The notes under the pieces: generated by a model
Told to the model about the DNA's origin: nothing
The model's input: the letters and a program-made list of their open reading frames with translations, nothing else
Database searches by the model: none
Position numbers and translations under genes: made by a program
Source of the DNA: BQJD01 sp965652415
GTDB taxonomy: Bacteria > Pseudomonadota > Gammaproteobacteria > Arenicellales > CAJQKF01
Reading direction: 5' to 3'
Length of the DNA stretch: 21,049 nucleotides
NCBI GenBank assembly: GCA_965652415.1
Contig: CBFGVH010000059.1
Span: 1 to 21,049, forward strand
In this document: in pieces, positions 9,753-17,482 of the stretch
How the letters are laid out: every line of letters begins with the position of its first letter
Position numbering within the stretch: position 1 is the first letter of the stretch

Positions 9753-11951
9753 TCACACCTGGTGCAGCCGCTTGCGTTCAACTTCATGTCGCGCCATGCC
9801 TGGCGCGCCGCCGTAGCGCTCGGTGAATGCGCCGACAGGCAGTGGAGTACCGAGATGGTTGCCCTGGCCCCGGGCGCAGCCGAGATCGCGCAGAAGCGCC
9901 GCCTGGCGTTCGTTCTCCACCCCGACCGCGATTACCGGCAATTCGTTCTGTCGAGCGAAGGTGACGATGGTTTCCACGACATGGCGCGCCGGGCTCTCGC
10001 CCGCACCCAGTTCCGCGATCAACGACCGCGCGATCTTGATCATGTCGGTGCGCACCGACTGCAGCGCCGCGAACGCGGCCGCGCCGCCGCCGAAGTTGTC
10101 CAGCGCGATCGCGAAGCCCATGGCTCGCAGGCGCTTGACGTTCTCGCGGCCCCTGGCGTCGGCCACGATGCGCTCGATGTCGCTCAGCTCGAGCACGAAC
10201 GAGCGCGGCTCGCCGCCGGCGGCCGCGAGTATGTCGCCGAGGTCGGCGAGCAGCGTCTGTGAAGTGAGATGCGCGGGCACGAGATTGATATGCACGGGGA
10301 TCGCGAGCCCGGCCCTTTCCAGCGGGCCGACCGTTGCGCAGGCGGACTCGACGATGCGGCGGTCGAACAGCTTCAGGTCACCGGCGCGCGAGGCGACCGG
10401 CATGAACGTCGACGGCGGCAGCACGCCGCGGGCGGGATGCTCACGGCGCGCCAGCGCCTCGGCCGAGACCGGCGCCATCGTGGCGAGATCGAAGATCGGC
10501 TGCAGGTGAATCACGATCTCGTCGTACTCGAGCGCCCGGTGCAGGTCCTCCTGCACGCCGGTGTCGCGCGTGATCTCATCGCGCAGGCCAGGGTCGAACA
10601 CCGCCACAGTTCCGCCGCCTTCCGCCTTCGCCCGGCGCATGGCGATCTGCGCGCGAGCCACCAGTTCGCGTGCGTCGCCGGTGTCGGTGTCCGGCACCGC
10701 GACGCCGACGCTGGAACCGAACCAGAACTTGCGGCTCTCCACCTGCAGCTGCCGGGAGATGCGCCCGTGCAGCGCACGCGCCGCCTCCTCGGCGGCGCTC
10801 CTGCCACCGATATCGAACACGGCGGCCATGAACTCGTCGCCGCCGAAATGACCCGCGATGGCGTCTCCCGGCAGGCTCGCTCGCAGGATCGCGGCGTAGT
10901 CGGCGATGACCATGTCGCCCGTCTGGTAGCCGTGCCGGGCGTTGATGCGGGCGAGATCGTCGATGTTGAAGAACATGACGCAGGGCGCGGTCGCCGTGCT
11001 CCCCGATTCGCGAATGCGCTCGTCGAGCAGCGCGAGGAACTCGCCGCGGCCGAGCAGGCCCGTGGCATTCTCCGGCAGGCCGGCAAGCCGGGCGGGCTCG
11101 GCCGCGACCGGTACCGGCCCGGCCTTGCGGGCGCGGGCGATCACCGCCGCGGCCTGCTCGGCGAACAGGGACATGCCGAGCAGCGTTTCGAAGGAGTCGA
11201 GCGGCTGTCTCGATGTGGACAGGCAGACAGCGCCGAAGACCCGGTCCCGGATGCCGACGGGCACGCCGAAGCGCGCGGTGGCCTCCCCCGCGGCGGGACG
11301 GACGAAGCGCGACTGGCGGCGGGTGACCACCGCGCGGGCGAGTTCCTCCGCTCCCATGTCCACGGCGCCCGCCGCCGCCCGGATGCCGCCTTCGTCGAGG
11401 TAGATGCACACGTCGTCGTTCTCGAAGAACTGACCGGCCTGGCGCGCGATCACTCCCAGGGCGCGGCCCCGATCGAGTCCCTGGTTGACGGCCTTGCTCG
11501 ATTCCAGCAGCGAGTCGACCACCTTGAGGCGGCGATTGACGATGTCCTTGTGAAACTGTTCCTCGACGAGATAACGGGTGAGCTTGCGAAGCTGGGACTC
11601 CTTCTCGACGATGTACATGCCGTACAGCACCGTGAGCAGCAGGACGGAGCCCAGGACGTAATGCTTCGGCAGCCACTTGGGCAGGGCGATCTCGACGTAG
11701 TCGGATACCAGCACCATGGTCAGCGACACGAGCACGATCAGGCCCGCCGTCAGCAGCCAGATCTCCAGGCGCCGGCGGTCGATGGCTTCGAGTGAGAGCC
11801 GCGTCGCGCCGCGGCCCCGCGTCAGGCCGACGCGACGGGCGGCATTGCGCGCCAGGTCCGGGCCGAGCTCGATCTCGGTCGTCCACACGGACGAGGCCCG
11901 GCCCCCGGTTACCGGCTCGCTGTCGGTTCGCCTGTCATCTTTTGAAAACAT
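9753..11951 (-). CDS. Membrane GAF-GGDEF-EAL protein, probably c-di-GMP related, with degenerate catalytic sites
   Basis: With the ATG at 11951 the protein has 732 residues: two membrane helices (about 62-84 and 99-115), a charged helical linker to about 150, a GAF-like domain (about 150-273), a GGDEF domain (motif GGDEF at 370-374) and a C-terminal EAL domain (EAL at 498-500). Active family members make or degrade cyclic di-GMP. In the EAL domain the EAL glutamate, N556, E588, D618, K639 and Q696 are present. However, DDFGTG reads DNFGGG (second Asp is N619), IKID reads IKIA (A641) and EGVE reads VGVE (V676). In the GGDEF domain the first metal Asp of the DxD motif is Asn (NIDD), and no RxxD inhibitory site precedes the motif. 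I infer loss of phosphodiesterase activity and possibly a receptor or scaffold role. An in-frame TTG at 12092 is rejected as start, because it lies at the predicted transcription start. Confidence 0.93.
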   Translation of the reverse strand: MFSKDDRRTDSEPVTGGRASSVWTTEIELGPDLARNAARRVGLTRGRGATRLSLEAIDRRRLEIWLLTAGLIVLVSLTMVLVSDYVEIALPKWLPKHYVLGSVLLLTVLYGMYIVEKESQLRKLTRYLVEEQFHKDIVNRRLKVVDSLLESSKAVNQGLDRGRALGVIARQAGQFFENDDVCIYLDEGGIRAAAGAVDMGAEELARAVVTRRQSRFVRPAAGEATARFGVPVGIRDRVFGAVCLSTSRQPLDSFETLLGMSLFAEQAAAVIARARKAGPVPVAAEPARLAGLPENATGLLGRGEFLALLDERIRESGSTATAPCVMFFNIDDLARINARHGYQTGDMVIADYAAILRASLPGDAIAGHFGGDEFMAAVFDIGGRSAAEEAARALHGRISRQLQVESRKFWFGSSVGVAVPDTDTGDARELVARAQIAMRRAKAEGGGTVAVFDPGLRDEITRDTGVQEDLHRALEYDEIVIHLQPIFDLATMAPVSAEALARREHPARGVLPPSTFMPVASRAGDLKLFDRRIVESACATVGPLERAGLAIPVHINLVPAHLTSQTLLADLGDILAAAGGEPRSFVLELSDIERIVADARGRENVKRLRAMGFAIALDNFGGGAAAFAALQSVRTDMIKIARSLIAELGAGESPARHVVETIVTFARQNELPVIAVGVENERQAALLRDLGCARGQGNHLGTPLPVGAFTERYGGAPGMARHEVERKRLHQV

Positions 11952-12095
11952 CGGTTGCCTGCGCTGGTCAGCGCCGCGCGTGCTTGCCGGGGTTCCGGGG
12001 AGGTTGACGAGGGGCCGTCGGACGGTCGTTCGAGACTCCCTTTCGCACCCCCGCCGGGACCCGTCGGCGGTCACCGTCTCGCGGTGAAACAATCT

Positions 12096-12125
12096 AGTAT
12101 AGAGGATGGATAACGTGAGGGCTAA
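12096..12125 (-). promoter_or_regulatory. Candidate promoter of the GGDEF-EAL gene
   Basis: The minus strand carries TATACT (12096-12101, 5 of 6 to the -10 consensus), with a weak TTAGCC (12120-12125) 18 bases upstream, overlapping the previous gene's stop codon. Transcription would start near 12089, giving a leader of about 138 bases before the ATG at 11951. The leader has a small hairpin CACCG/CGGTG near its start; I see no c-di-GMP riboswitch pattern. Confidence 0.45.
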
Positions 12126-13156
12126 CCGCGGCGTACGGCAACCGCAACGGCGCGCGCGGTCAATACAGGGACTCCGTCGCCGCGTTGCCGCCGTCCCGGC
12201 GCCCGTTCGCGCCGCCCGGGCAGGAGCGACGCCAGCATGCGCGCGGCGGCCAGCCCCGCGCCGATCATGACGGTCACGAGCAGCCAGTTCGGCATGACCA
12301 TGACCGCCTTGGCGAAGATCTTGGCGCCGCGGCTACCGCGCCGCGCCGCCTTGGCGACGACGCCGACGTCGGCACCCCGGGCGATCTGCTTGACCGCCCG
12401 GCCGGAGGTCAAACCGGTCAGGGCGTACGCAGCCGGTGCGTTGGCCTCGGCCAGGCGCGATACCCGCGCGAGGTCGGCCGGCTCGTCGACGTGCTTCATC
12501 ACTCGCGCCAGCGGAGCCGGGCCGAGGGCGCGTGCCGCGCGGCCGAAGTCCTCGGCGACCGTCGTCAACTGCCTGAAGTTGCCCGAGCGAAGCGCGTCGC
12601 GCGACACCTTGCGCAGCGACTTGACGAACCGCTCCGTCAACGCGCCGGCGCGCCGGAACACCTTGAGCAGGGCCGGCGCGAAGTCGAGATGCGGCGACAG
12701 CGTCGTCGCCAGACCGACCGCCGACAGCGCCAGGATCACGAGGTCGCCGTCACCGTCCGTCATCTCGCGGTAGCCCTGCACGGCAAGGTCGCGCACGTCG
12801 CCGATCACGAACAGGTCGAGGGACAAGGAGCCAAGGAATCCTGCGAGGTCGCGCGGCTCGCCGGTCACCGCTCCTTCTGCGAACGAGCGCAGCTGTCGGT
12901 CGATGGTGTCGGCGTCCTTGATTCGCCGAGCCAGGGCCCGGGCCTCATCGGCTTCATGCTTGCCGTTTGCGGTGTCCTCGGCGAAATGCGCCATGAGGCG
13001 TGCTTCGTCCAGCCGGTCGCTCGCGAGCAACCGCTCGCCTTCCGCAACGGGATCGACCGCAAGCAGCAACCCGGACGCGGCCTCGCGCTGGCGCAGCTCG
13101 AGTGCACTGGCCAGCGAGAGCAGGATCAGCACGAGGAAGGCTGTCAGTCGAAGCAT
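12122..13156 (-). CDS. Unrecognised membrane-associated helical protein
   Basis: I do not recognise this 344-residue protein. It starts with a hydrophobic helix (about 3-19, a signal anchor or uncleaved signal peptide). A charged, TPR-like helical pair follows (about 38-80, AEGERLLASDRLDEARL), then FVIGDVRDLAVQGYRE (116-131), a hydrophobic stretch (138-152), amphipathic helices to about 285, and a strong C-terminal membrane helix (288-313) with a basic Arg-rich tail. It contains three Met, few aromatic residues and no cysteine. The IGDVRDL...G element followed by a hydrophobic helix loosely recalls helical segments placed before toxin domains in some secreted proteins, but no toxin domain follows. 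The ATG at 13156 has no clear ribosome site. It lies 142 bp after the phosphomannomutase and 170 bp before the GGDEF-EAL start. Codon use and GC content look like its neighbours. Confidence 0.75.
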   Translation of the reverse strand: MLRLTAFLVLILLSLASALELRQREAASGLLLAVDPVAEGERLLASDRLDEARLMAHFAEDTANGKHEADEARALARRIKDADTIDRQLRSFAEGAVTGEPRDLAGFLGSLSLDLFVIGDVRDLAVQGYREMTDGDGDLVILALSAVGLATTLSPHLDFAPALLKVFRRAGALTERFVKSLRKVSRDALRSGNFRQLTTVAEDFGRAARALGPAPLARVMKHVDEPADLARVSRLAEANAPAAYALTGLTSGRAVKQIARGADVGVVAKAARRGSRGAKIFAKAVMVMPNWLLVTVMIGAGLAAARMLASLLPGRRERAPGRRQRGDGVPVLTARAVAVAVRRG

Positions 13157-13298
13157 GGGCGGAAACGACGGGCAAAGCCCCGGTCGGTCGACGAGCGGTA
13201 TTCTTGCACAGGTTCCAGCGCCTCTCGACAGGAAGTTGTGCAGAATCCGCCTCAGCTCGGGCGTGATTCGTGCGATACCGCGAAGGATCGTCGGCTTC

Positions 13299-14687
13299 TC
13301 AGAACGGCAGGGAAATACCGGGACGCACGTGCTGGAACAGGGCCCGGAAGTCGTCCTGGATCCGCCTCATCGCCTGTTCATCGTCGGCCTCGAAGCGGAT
13401 GATCACGGTAGGCGTGGTGTTCGACGCCCGCGCGAGGGCGAAGCCGTCGTCGAACTCGACCCGAAGGCCGTCGACGGTGTAGACGATGGCGCCGTCGAAG
13501 CGGGCGGCGGCGACGAGTTCGTTCACGAGGGCATGCTGCTCTCCCTCGGGGAGTTCCAGCCTGAGCTCCGGCGTATTGAGAGAGTCGGGCAGGGCGCCGA
13601 GGATATCCGTGGGTGTGCCGTCCATCCTCGACATGAGTTCGCACAGCCGGGCCGCGGTGTACAGGCCGTCGTCGAAGCCGTACCAGCGCTCGCGAAAGAA
13701 GATGTGCCCGCTCATCTCCCCGGCCAGTGCGGCGCCGGTCTCCTTGAGCTTCTTCTTGATCAGCGAATGGCCGGTGCGGTACATGGTGGCGCGGCCCCCG
13801 GCCTCCTCGATGGCGCGCCTGAGCAGCCGCGTGGACTTGACGTCGAAAATGATCTCGGCGCCCGGCCGCCGCGACAGCACGTCGCGCGCGAAAAGGATCA
13901 TCTGCCGGTCCGGCCAGACGGTGCGGCCGTCGGCGGTCACCACGCCGAGTCGGTCTCCGTCGCCGTCGAAGGCAAGACCGAAGTCGGCGCCGCGCTCGGC
14001 CACGGTGCGCTTGAGGTCGACGAGGTTGCGCTCGTCGATCGGGTCGGGGTGGTGGTTGGGGAAGCGGCCGTCGACCTCGGTGTAAAGCTCGATCACCTCG
14101 CAGCCCAGGCGCCTCATCAGTTCGGGCGCGACGACGCCGGCGACGCCGTTGCCGCAGTCGACCACGATCCTGAAGGCTCGCGCGAGGTGAACGTCGCCGG
14201 TGACGCGGTCGAGATAGGCGCGGGTGACGTCGTGCTCGCGGCGAGTGCCGGTGCCGTGCTCGAAGCGGCCCTCGACGATGCGACGGTAGAGCGCGGTGAT
14301 GTCGTCACCACTGAGCGTTTCGCCGCCGGCCATGATCTTGAAGCCGTTGTAGTCGGGCGGATTGTGGCTGCCGGTGACCGATACCGAGGCGCCGGTGGCG
14401 AGATGCTCGGTGGCGAAATATACGACCGGCGTCGGCACCATGCCGATGTCGATGACGTCGACGCCGGCGGCGAGAATGCCGCGGGTCAGGGCGGCCGCCA
14501 TCGACGGCCCGGACAGGCGACCGTCGCGGCCGACCACGACCTCGCGATTGCCGCGTTCACGCGCCGTGCTGCCGATGGACCGCCCGATCAGTGTGACCGT
14601 CTCCTCGGTGAGGGTCTCGCCGACGACGCCGCGGATATCGTACGCCTTGAATATGGAGCCGCTGATGGCGGGCGCGGTCATGTCCAT
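13299..14687 (-). CDS. algC: Phosphomannomutase/phosphoglucomutase
   Basis: This alpha-D-phosphohexomutase interconverts hexose 6- and 1-phosphates (mannose and glucose) for sugar-nucleotide, LPS and exopolysaccharide synthesis in the cytoplasm. Its 462 residues match P. aeruginosa AlgC. The phosphoserine is S107 in TGSHNPPDYNG, the metal loop is DGDGD at 241-245, the sugar-specificity loop is GEMSGH at 323-328, and the phosphate-binding loop is RASNTTP at 420-426. These positions run one residue below AlgC numbering throughout. The start at 14687 (MDMTAP) has no strong ribosome site, and M3 at 14681 is also possible. It begins 20 bp after lpdA, so co-transcription with sucAB-lpdA is likely. 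In Pseudomonas this gene directly follows dut; here the suc genes separate them. Confidence 0.94.
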   Translation of the reverse strand: MDMTAPAISGSIFKAYDIRGVVGETLTEETVTLIGRSIGSTARERGNREVVVGRDGRLSGPSMAAALTRGILAAGVDVIDIGMVPTPVVYFATEHLATGASVSVTGSHNPPDYNGFKIMAGGETLSGDDITALYRRIVEGRFEHGTGTRREHDVTRAYLDRVTGDVHLARAFRIVVDCGNGVAGVVAPELMRRLGCEVIELYTEVDGRFPNHHPDPIDERNLVDLKRTVAERGADFGLAFDGDGDRLGVVTADGRTVWPDRQMILFARDVLSRRPGAEIIFDVKSTRLLRRAIEEAGGRATMYRTGHSLIKKKLKETGAALAGEMSGHIFFRERWYGFDDGLYTAARLCELMSRMDGTPTDILGALPDSLNTPELRLELPEGEQHALVNELVAAARFDGAIVYTVDGLRVEFDDGFALARASNTTPTVIIRFEADDEQAMRRIQDDFRALFQHVRPGISLPF

Positions 14688-14707
14688 TCGACGGGCGCCG
14701 CGAGGCC

Positions 14708-16135
14708 CTAATTGGCCTTGTGCAAGGCGCGGCCGCCGACGGCGAGCGCCGCCTCGTGCACGACTTCCGACAGCGTCGGGTGGGCGTGGATGGTGCGGGC
14801 GAGGTCCTCGGAGCTGGCCCGGTACTCCATGGCGAGCACCGCCTCGGCGATGAGTTCGGATGCGCGCGGTCCGACGATATGCACTCCGAGAATCCGGTCG
14901 GTTTCGGCGTGGGCGACGATCTTGACCAGGCCACCTGTATCGTTCATGGCCTTGGCGCGGCCGTTGACCGCGAACGGGAACATGCCGGTCGCCACCGGCA
15001 CTCCGTCATCCTTGAGCTCCTTCTCGGTCCTGCCCACCCAGGCGATCTCCGGATGGGTGTAGATGACCCAGGGCACCGTATTGAAATCGACATGGGCCTT
15101 GTGCCCTGCGATGCGCTCGGCCACGGCGACGCCTTCCTCTGAAGCCTTGTGCGCAAGCATGGGTCCGCGCACCGCGTCGCCCACCGCCCACACCTTGTCC
15201 ATGCCGGTGGCATTGTGGTCGTCGACCTCGATGAAGCCGCGCCGGTCGCGCTCGATGCCGAGTCCCTCGTCGAAAAGGTTGTCGGTGAATGGGCTCCGGC
15301 CGATGGCGACGATGAGGCGGTCGACCGTGAGTTCGTGGCTCTCGCCGCCGGATTCGTACGCGACCGTGCACTTGCCGCCGTCGACCTTTGCGCCGGTCAC
15401 CTTTGCCCCGAGACGGATGTCCAGGCCCTGCTTCTTGAACTGCTTGGCGGCGTCGCGCGCGATGTGGGCGTCGGCGGTCGGCAGCAGGGAATCCAGTGCC
15501 TCGAGGATGACCACCTCGGATCCCAGCCGGCGCCACACGCTGCCGAGTTCCAGCCCGATCACGCCGGCGCCGATCACGCCGAGTTTCCCGGGGACGACGC
15601 CGAAGGACAAAGCGCCGGTGGAATCGACGACGACCTCGTGGTCGAAGGGCACGGAAGGCAGCGGCATCGGCTCCGAGCCGCTGGCGAGGATGACGTGTTC
15701 GGCCGAGATCTCTTTCTTCCCGCCGCCGTTGGCGGGCGCGACGGTGACCTTGCGCCCGGCGTGCAGCGTGCCGTGGCCGTGGTAGTAGTCGATCTTGTTG
15801 GCCTTGAAAAGGGTGGCGACGCCGCCCGTCAGGTCGCTGACGATCTTGTCCTTGCGCTTGAGCATGGCAGCGAGGTCGAGGGTCACGTCGGCCACCTTGA
15901 TGCCGTGCGCGGCAAGCGCGCCGCGCGCCGCCTCGTACTGTTCCGACGAGTCGAGCAGCGCCTTGGAGGGAATGCAGCCGACGTTGAGGCAGGTGCCGCC
16001 CGGCGCGCCCTTGCCGGCGCCGCTCGTCATCCTGTCGATGCACGCGGTTTTCAGGCCGAGCTGGGCGGCGCGAATGGCGGCCACGTATCCGCCGGGTCCG
16101 CCGCCGATGACGACGACATCGTATTGATCGGTCAT
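14708..16135 (-). CDS. lpdA: Dihydrolipoyl dehydrogenase (E3)
   Basis: This FAD enzyme reoxidises the dihydrolipoyl groups on E2 and passes electrons to NAD+. The 475-residue protein shows the FAD-binding VVVIGGGPGGYVAA at the N terminus, the redox disulfide GGTCLNVGCIPSK (C49 and C54), the NAD-binding GVIGAGVIGLELG, a second FAD motif VWAVGDAV, and the catalytic HAHPTLSE near the C terminus (H452 with E457). The ATG at 16135 is chosen over 16171 because the upstream 12 residues are not family-like and GGAAGGA lies 5-6 bases before it. It follows sucB after 57 bp containing a strong hairpin, so it probably serves 2-oxoglutarate dehydrogenase; it could also supply other lipoyl complexes. Confidence 0.97.
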   Translation of the reverse strand: MTDQYDVVVIGGGPGGYVAAIRAAQLGLKTACIDRMTSGAGKGAPGGTCLNVGCIPSKALLDSSEQYEAARGALAAHGIKVADVTLDLAAMLKRKDKIVSDLTGGVATLFKANKIDYYHGHGTLHAGRKVTVAPANGGGKKEISAEHVILASGSEPMPLPSVPFDHEVVVDSTGALSFGVVPGKLGVIGAGVIGLELGSVWRRLGSEVVILEALDSLLPTADAHIARDAAKQFKKQGLDIRLGAKVTGAKVDGGKCTVAYESGGESHELTVDRLIVAIGRSPFTDNLFDEGLGIERDRRGFIEVDDHNATGMDKVWAVGDAVRGPMLAHKASEEGVAVAERIAGHKAHVDFNTVPWVIYTHPEIAWVGRTEKELKDDGVPVATGMFPFAVNGRAKAMNDTGGLVKIVAHAETDRILGVHIVGPRASELIAEAVLAMEYRASSEDLARTIHAHPTLSEVVHEAALAVGGRALHKAN

Positions 16136-16159
16136 GGTGTCCTTCCGTCTGGCGTATGG

Positions 16160-16185
16160 GCGGGGCCGCAAGCGGCCGGCCCCGC
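16160..16185 (-). other. Strong GC hairpin between sucB and lpdA
   Basis: GCGGGGCC (16160-16167) pairs perfectly with GGCCCCGC (16178-16185) around a 10-base loop; an alternative inner stem GGCCGC/GCGGCC competes. No T-run follows, so it is not an intrinsic terminator. It may be an mRNA processing or stability element that sets lpdA against sucB levels, which is inference. Confidence 0.6.
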
Positions 16186-16192
16186 GCGGGGT

Positions 16193-17482
16193 TCAGACCT
16201 CGAGCAACAACCGCGCCGGGTCCTCGAGGACGTTCTTGATGGCGACCAGGAACTGCACCGCGTCCTTGCCGTCGACTATGCGGTGGTCGTAGGACAGCGC
16301 GAGGTACATCATCGGGCGGACCACGACTTCGCCGTCGACGGCGACCGGGCGCTGCTGGATCTTGTGCATGCCGAGGATCGCGCTCTGCGGCGGATTGAGG
16401 ATCGGCGTCGAAACGAGCGAGCCGAATATGCCGCCGTTGGTGATGGTGAACGTACCGCCGGAGAGCTCTTCCATGGTGATGCCGGCCTTCTGCGCGCGCG
16501 CGCCGAAGTCGGCGATCTCGGCCTCGATGCGGGCGAAGCTCTTCAGGTCCGCGTCGCGTACCACCGGTACGAGAAGCCCGCGCGGCGACGACACCGCGAT
16601 GCCGATGTCGGCGTAGTTGTGGCGCACGATGTCGGTGCCGTCGATGTAGGCGTTGACCAGCGGGAACCTCGCAAGCGCCTCGGCGGCCGCCTTGACGAAG
16701 AACGACATGAACCCGAGGCGCACTTCATGGCGCTTCTCGAAGGCCTCCTTGTAGCGCGCGCGCAGTCCCATCACCTCGGTCATGTCCACCTCGTTGAAGG
16801 TGGTGAGCATGGCCGCCGTCTGCTGTGCATGCACCAGCCTCGTGGCGATGGTCTGGCGGATTCGCGACATCGGCTCGCGCCATTCCTCGCGTTCGCGACC
16901 GCCGGAGACGGGGGGCAGGGGAGGAGCCTTGATCGGCGCCTTCGCCGTGTCGCTCTCGCGCTTTGCCGCCGGGGCGGGCTTCGTTTCCTCCCTGCCCGGT
17001 TTGCGCTCTTCCAGGTGGGCGAGGACGTCCTCCTTGGTGATCCGGCCGTCCTTGCCGGTGCCGCGAATCGCGCCCGGATCGAGGCCGTGCTCGGCCAGCA
17101 GCGCCCTGACCGCGGGACCGTGACGGTCGGCGTCGGCGGATTCGCCCTTCTCGGCGGTCGCCGTCTCGTCGGACTTCTCTTCCCGGGCCGGCTTCTCGGC
17201 AGCGGCCGCCGGCTCGCCGCCTTCGGCCTGTTCGGCCGGCGCACCGCCGTCCTCGATCACGGCGAGGGAGTCGCCTTCCTGCACCGTGTCGCCGGCACCG
17301 TGGCTGATCTTGCCGAGCGTGCCGTCCTGGGGCGCGGGCACCTCGAGAACCACCTTCTCGGTCTCGAGTTCCACCAGCGTCTCGTCCCGGCGAACGAAGT
17401 CTCCCTCGTTCTTGTGCCACTCCAGGACAGTGGCCTCGGAGACCGATTCGGGCAGGGTTGGAACCTTGATTTCACTGGGCAT
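16193..17482 (-). CDS. sucB: Dihydrolipoyllysine succinyltransferase (2-oxoglutarate dehydrogenase E2)
   Basis: SucB carries the lipoyl arm and forms succinyl-CoA at the core of the 2-oxoglutarate dehydrogenase complex. Domains in order: one lipoyl domain (1 to about 77) with the lipoylated lysine K43 in ETEKVVLEV; an Ala/Glu/Pro-rich linker; the E1/E3-binding domain (about 122-158, VRALLAEHGLDPGAIRGTG); a second linker; and the catalytic acetyltransferase core (about 195-429) with the active-site LSYDHRIVDG (H400 and D404). At 429 residues with one lipoyl domain it is of the usual SucB size; pairing with sucA makes succinyl- rather than acetyltransferase the safe call. The start overlaps the end of sucA by 11 bases, and GAGGAAGG inside sucA lies about 9 bases upstream, suggesting translational coupling. 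Confidence 0.97.
   Translation of the reverse strand: MPSEIKVPTLPESVSEATVLEWHKNEGDFVRRDETLVELETEKVVLEVPAPQDGTLGKISHGAGDTVQEGDSLAVIEDGGAPAEQAEGGEPAAAAEKPAREEKSDETATAEKGESADADRHGPAVRALLAEHGLDPGAIRGTGKDGRITKEDVLAHLEERKPGREETKPAPAAKRESDTAKAPIKAPPLPPVSGGREREEWREPMSRIRQTIATRLVHAQQTAAMLTTFNEVDMTEVMGLRARYKEAFEKRHEVRLGFMSFFVKAAAEALARFPLVNAYIDGTDIVRHNYADIGIAVSSPRGLLVPVVRDADLKSFARIEAEIADFGARAQKAGITMEELSGGTFTITNGGIFGSLVSTPILNPPQSAILGMHKIQQRPVAVDGEVVVRPMMYLALSYDHRIVDGKDAVQFLVAIKNVLEDPARLLLEV

Noticed and set aside
11952..12089. c-di-GMP riboswitch in the leader of the GGDEF-EAL gene
   Set aside because: The leader is long and has a small hairpin near its start, but I could not find the conserved GEMM core sequence or its two-helix layout.
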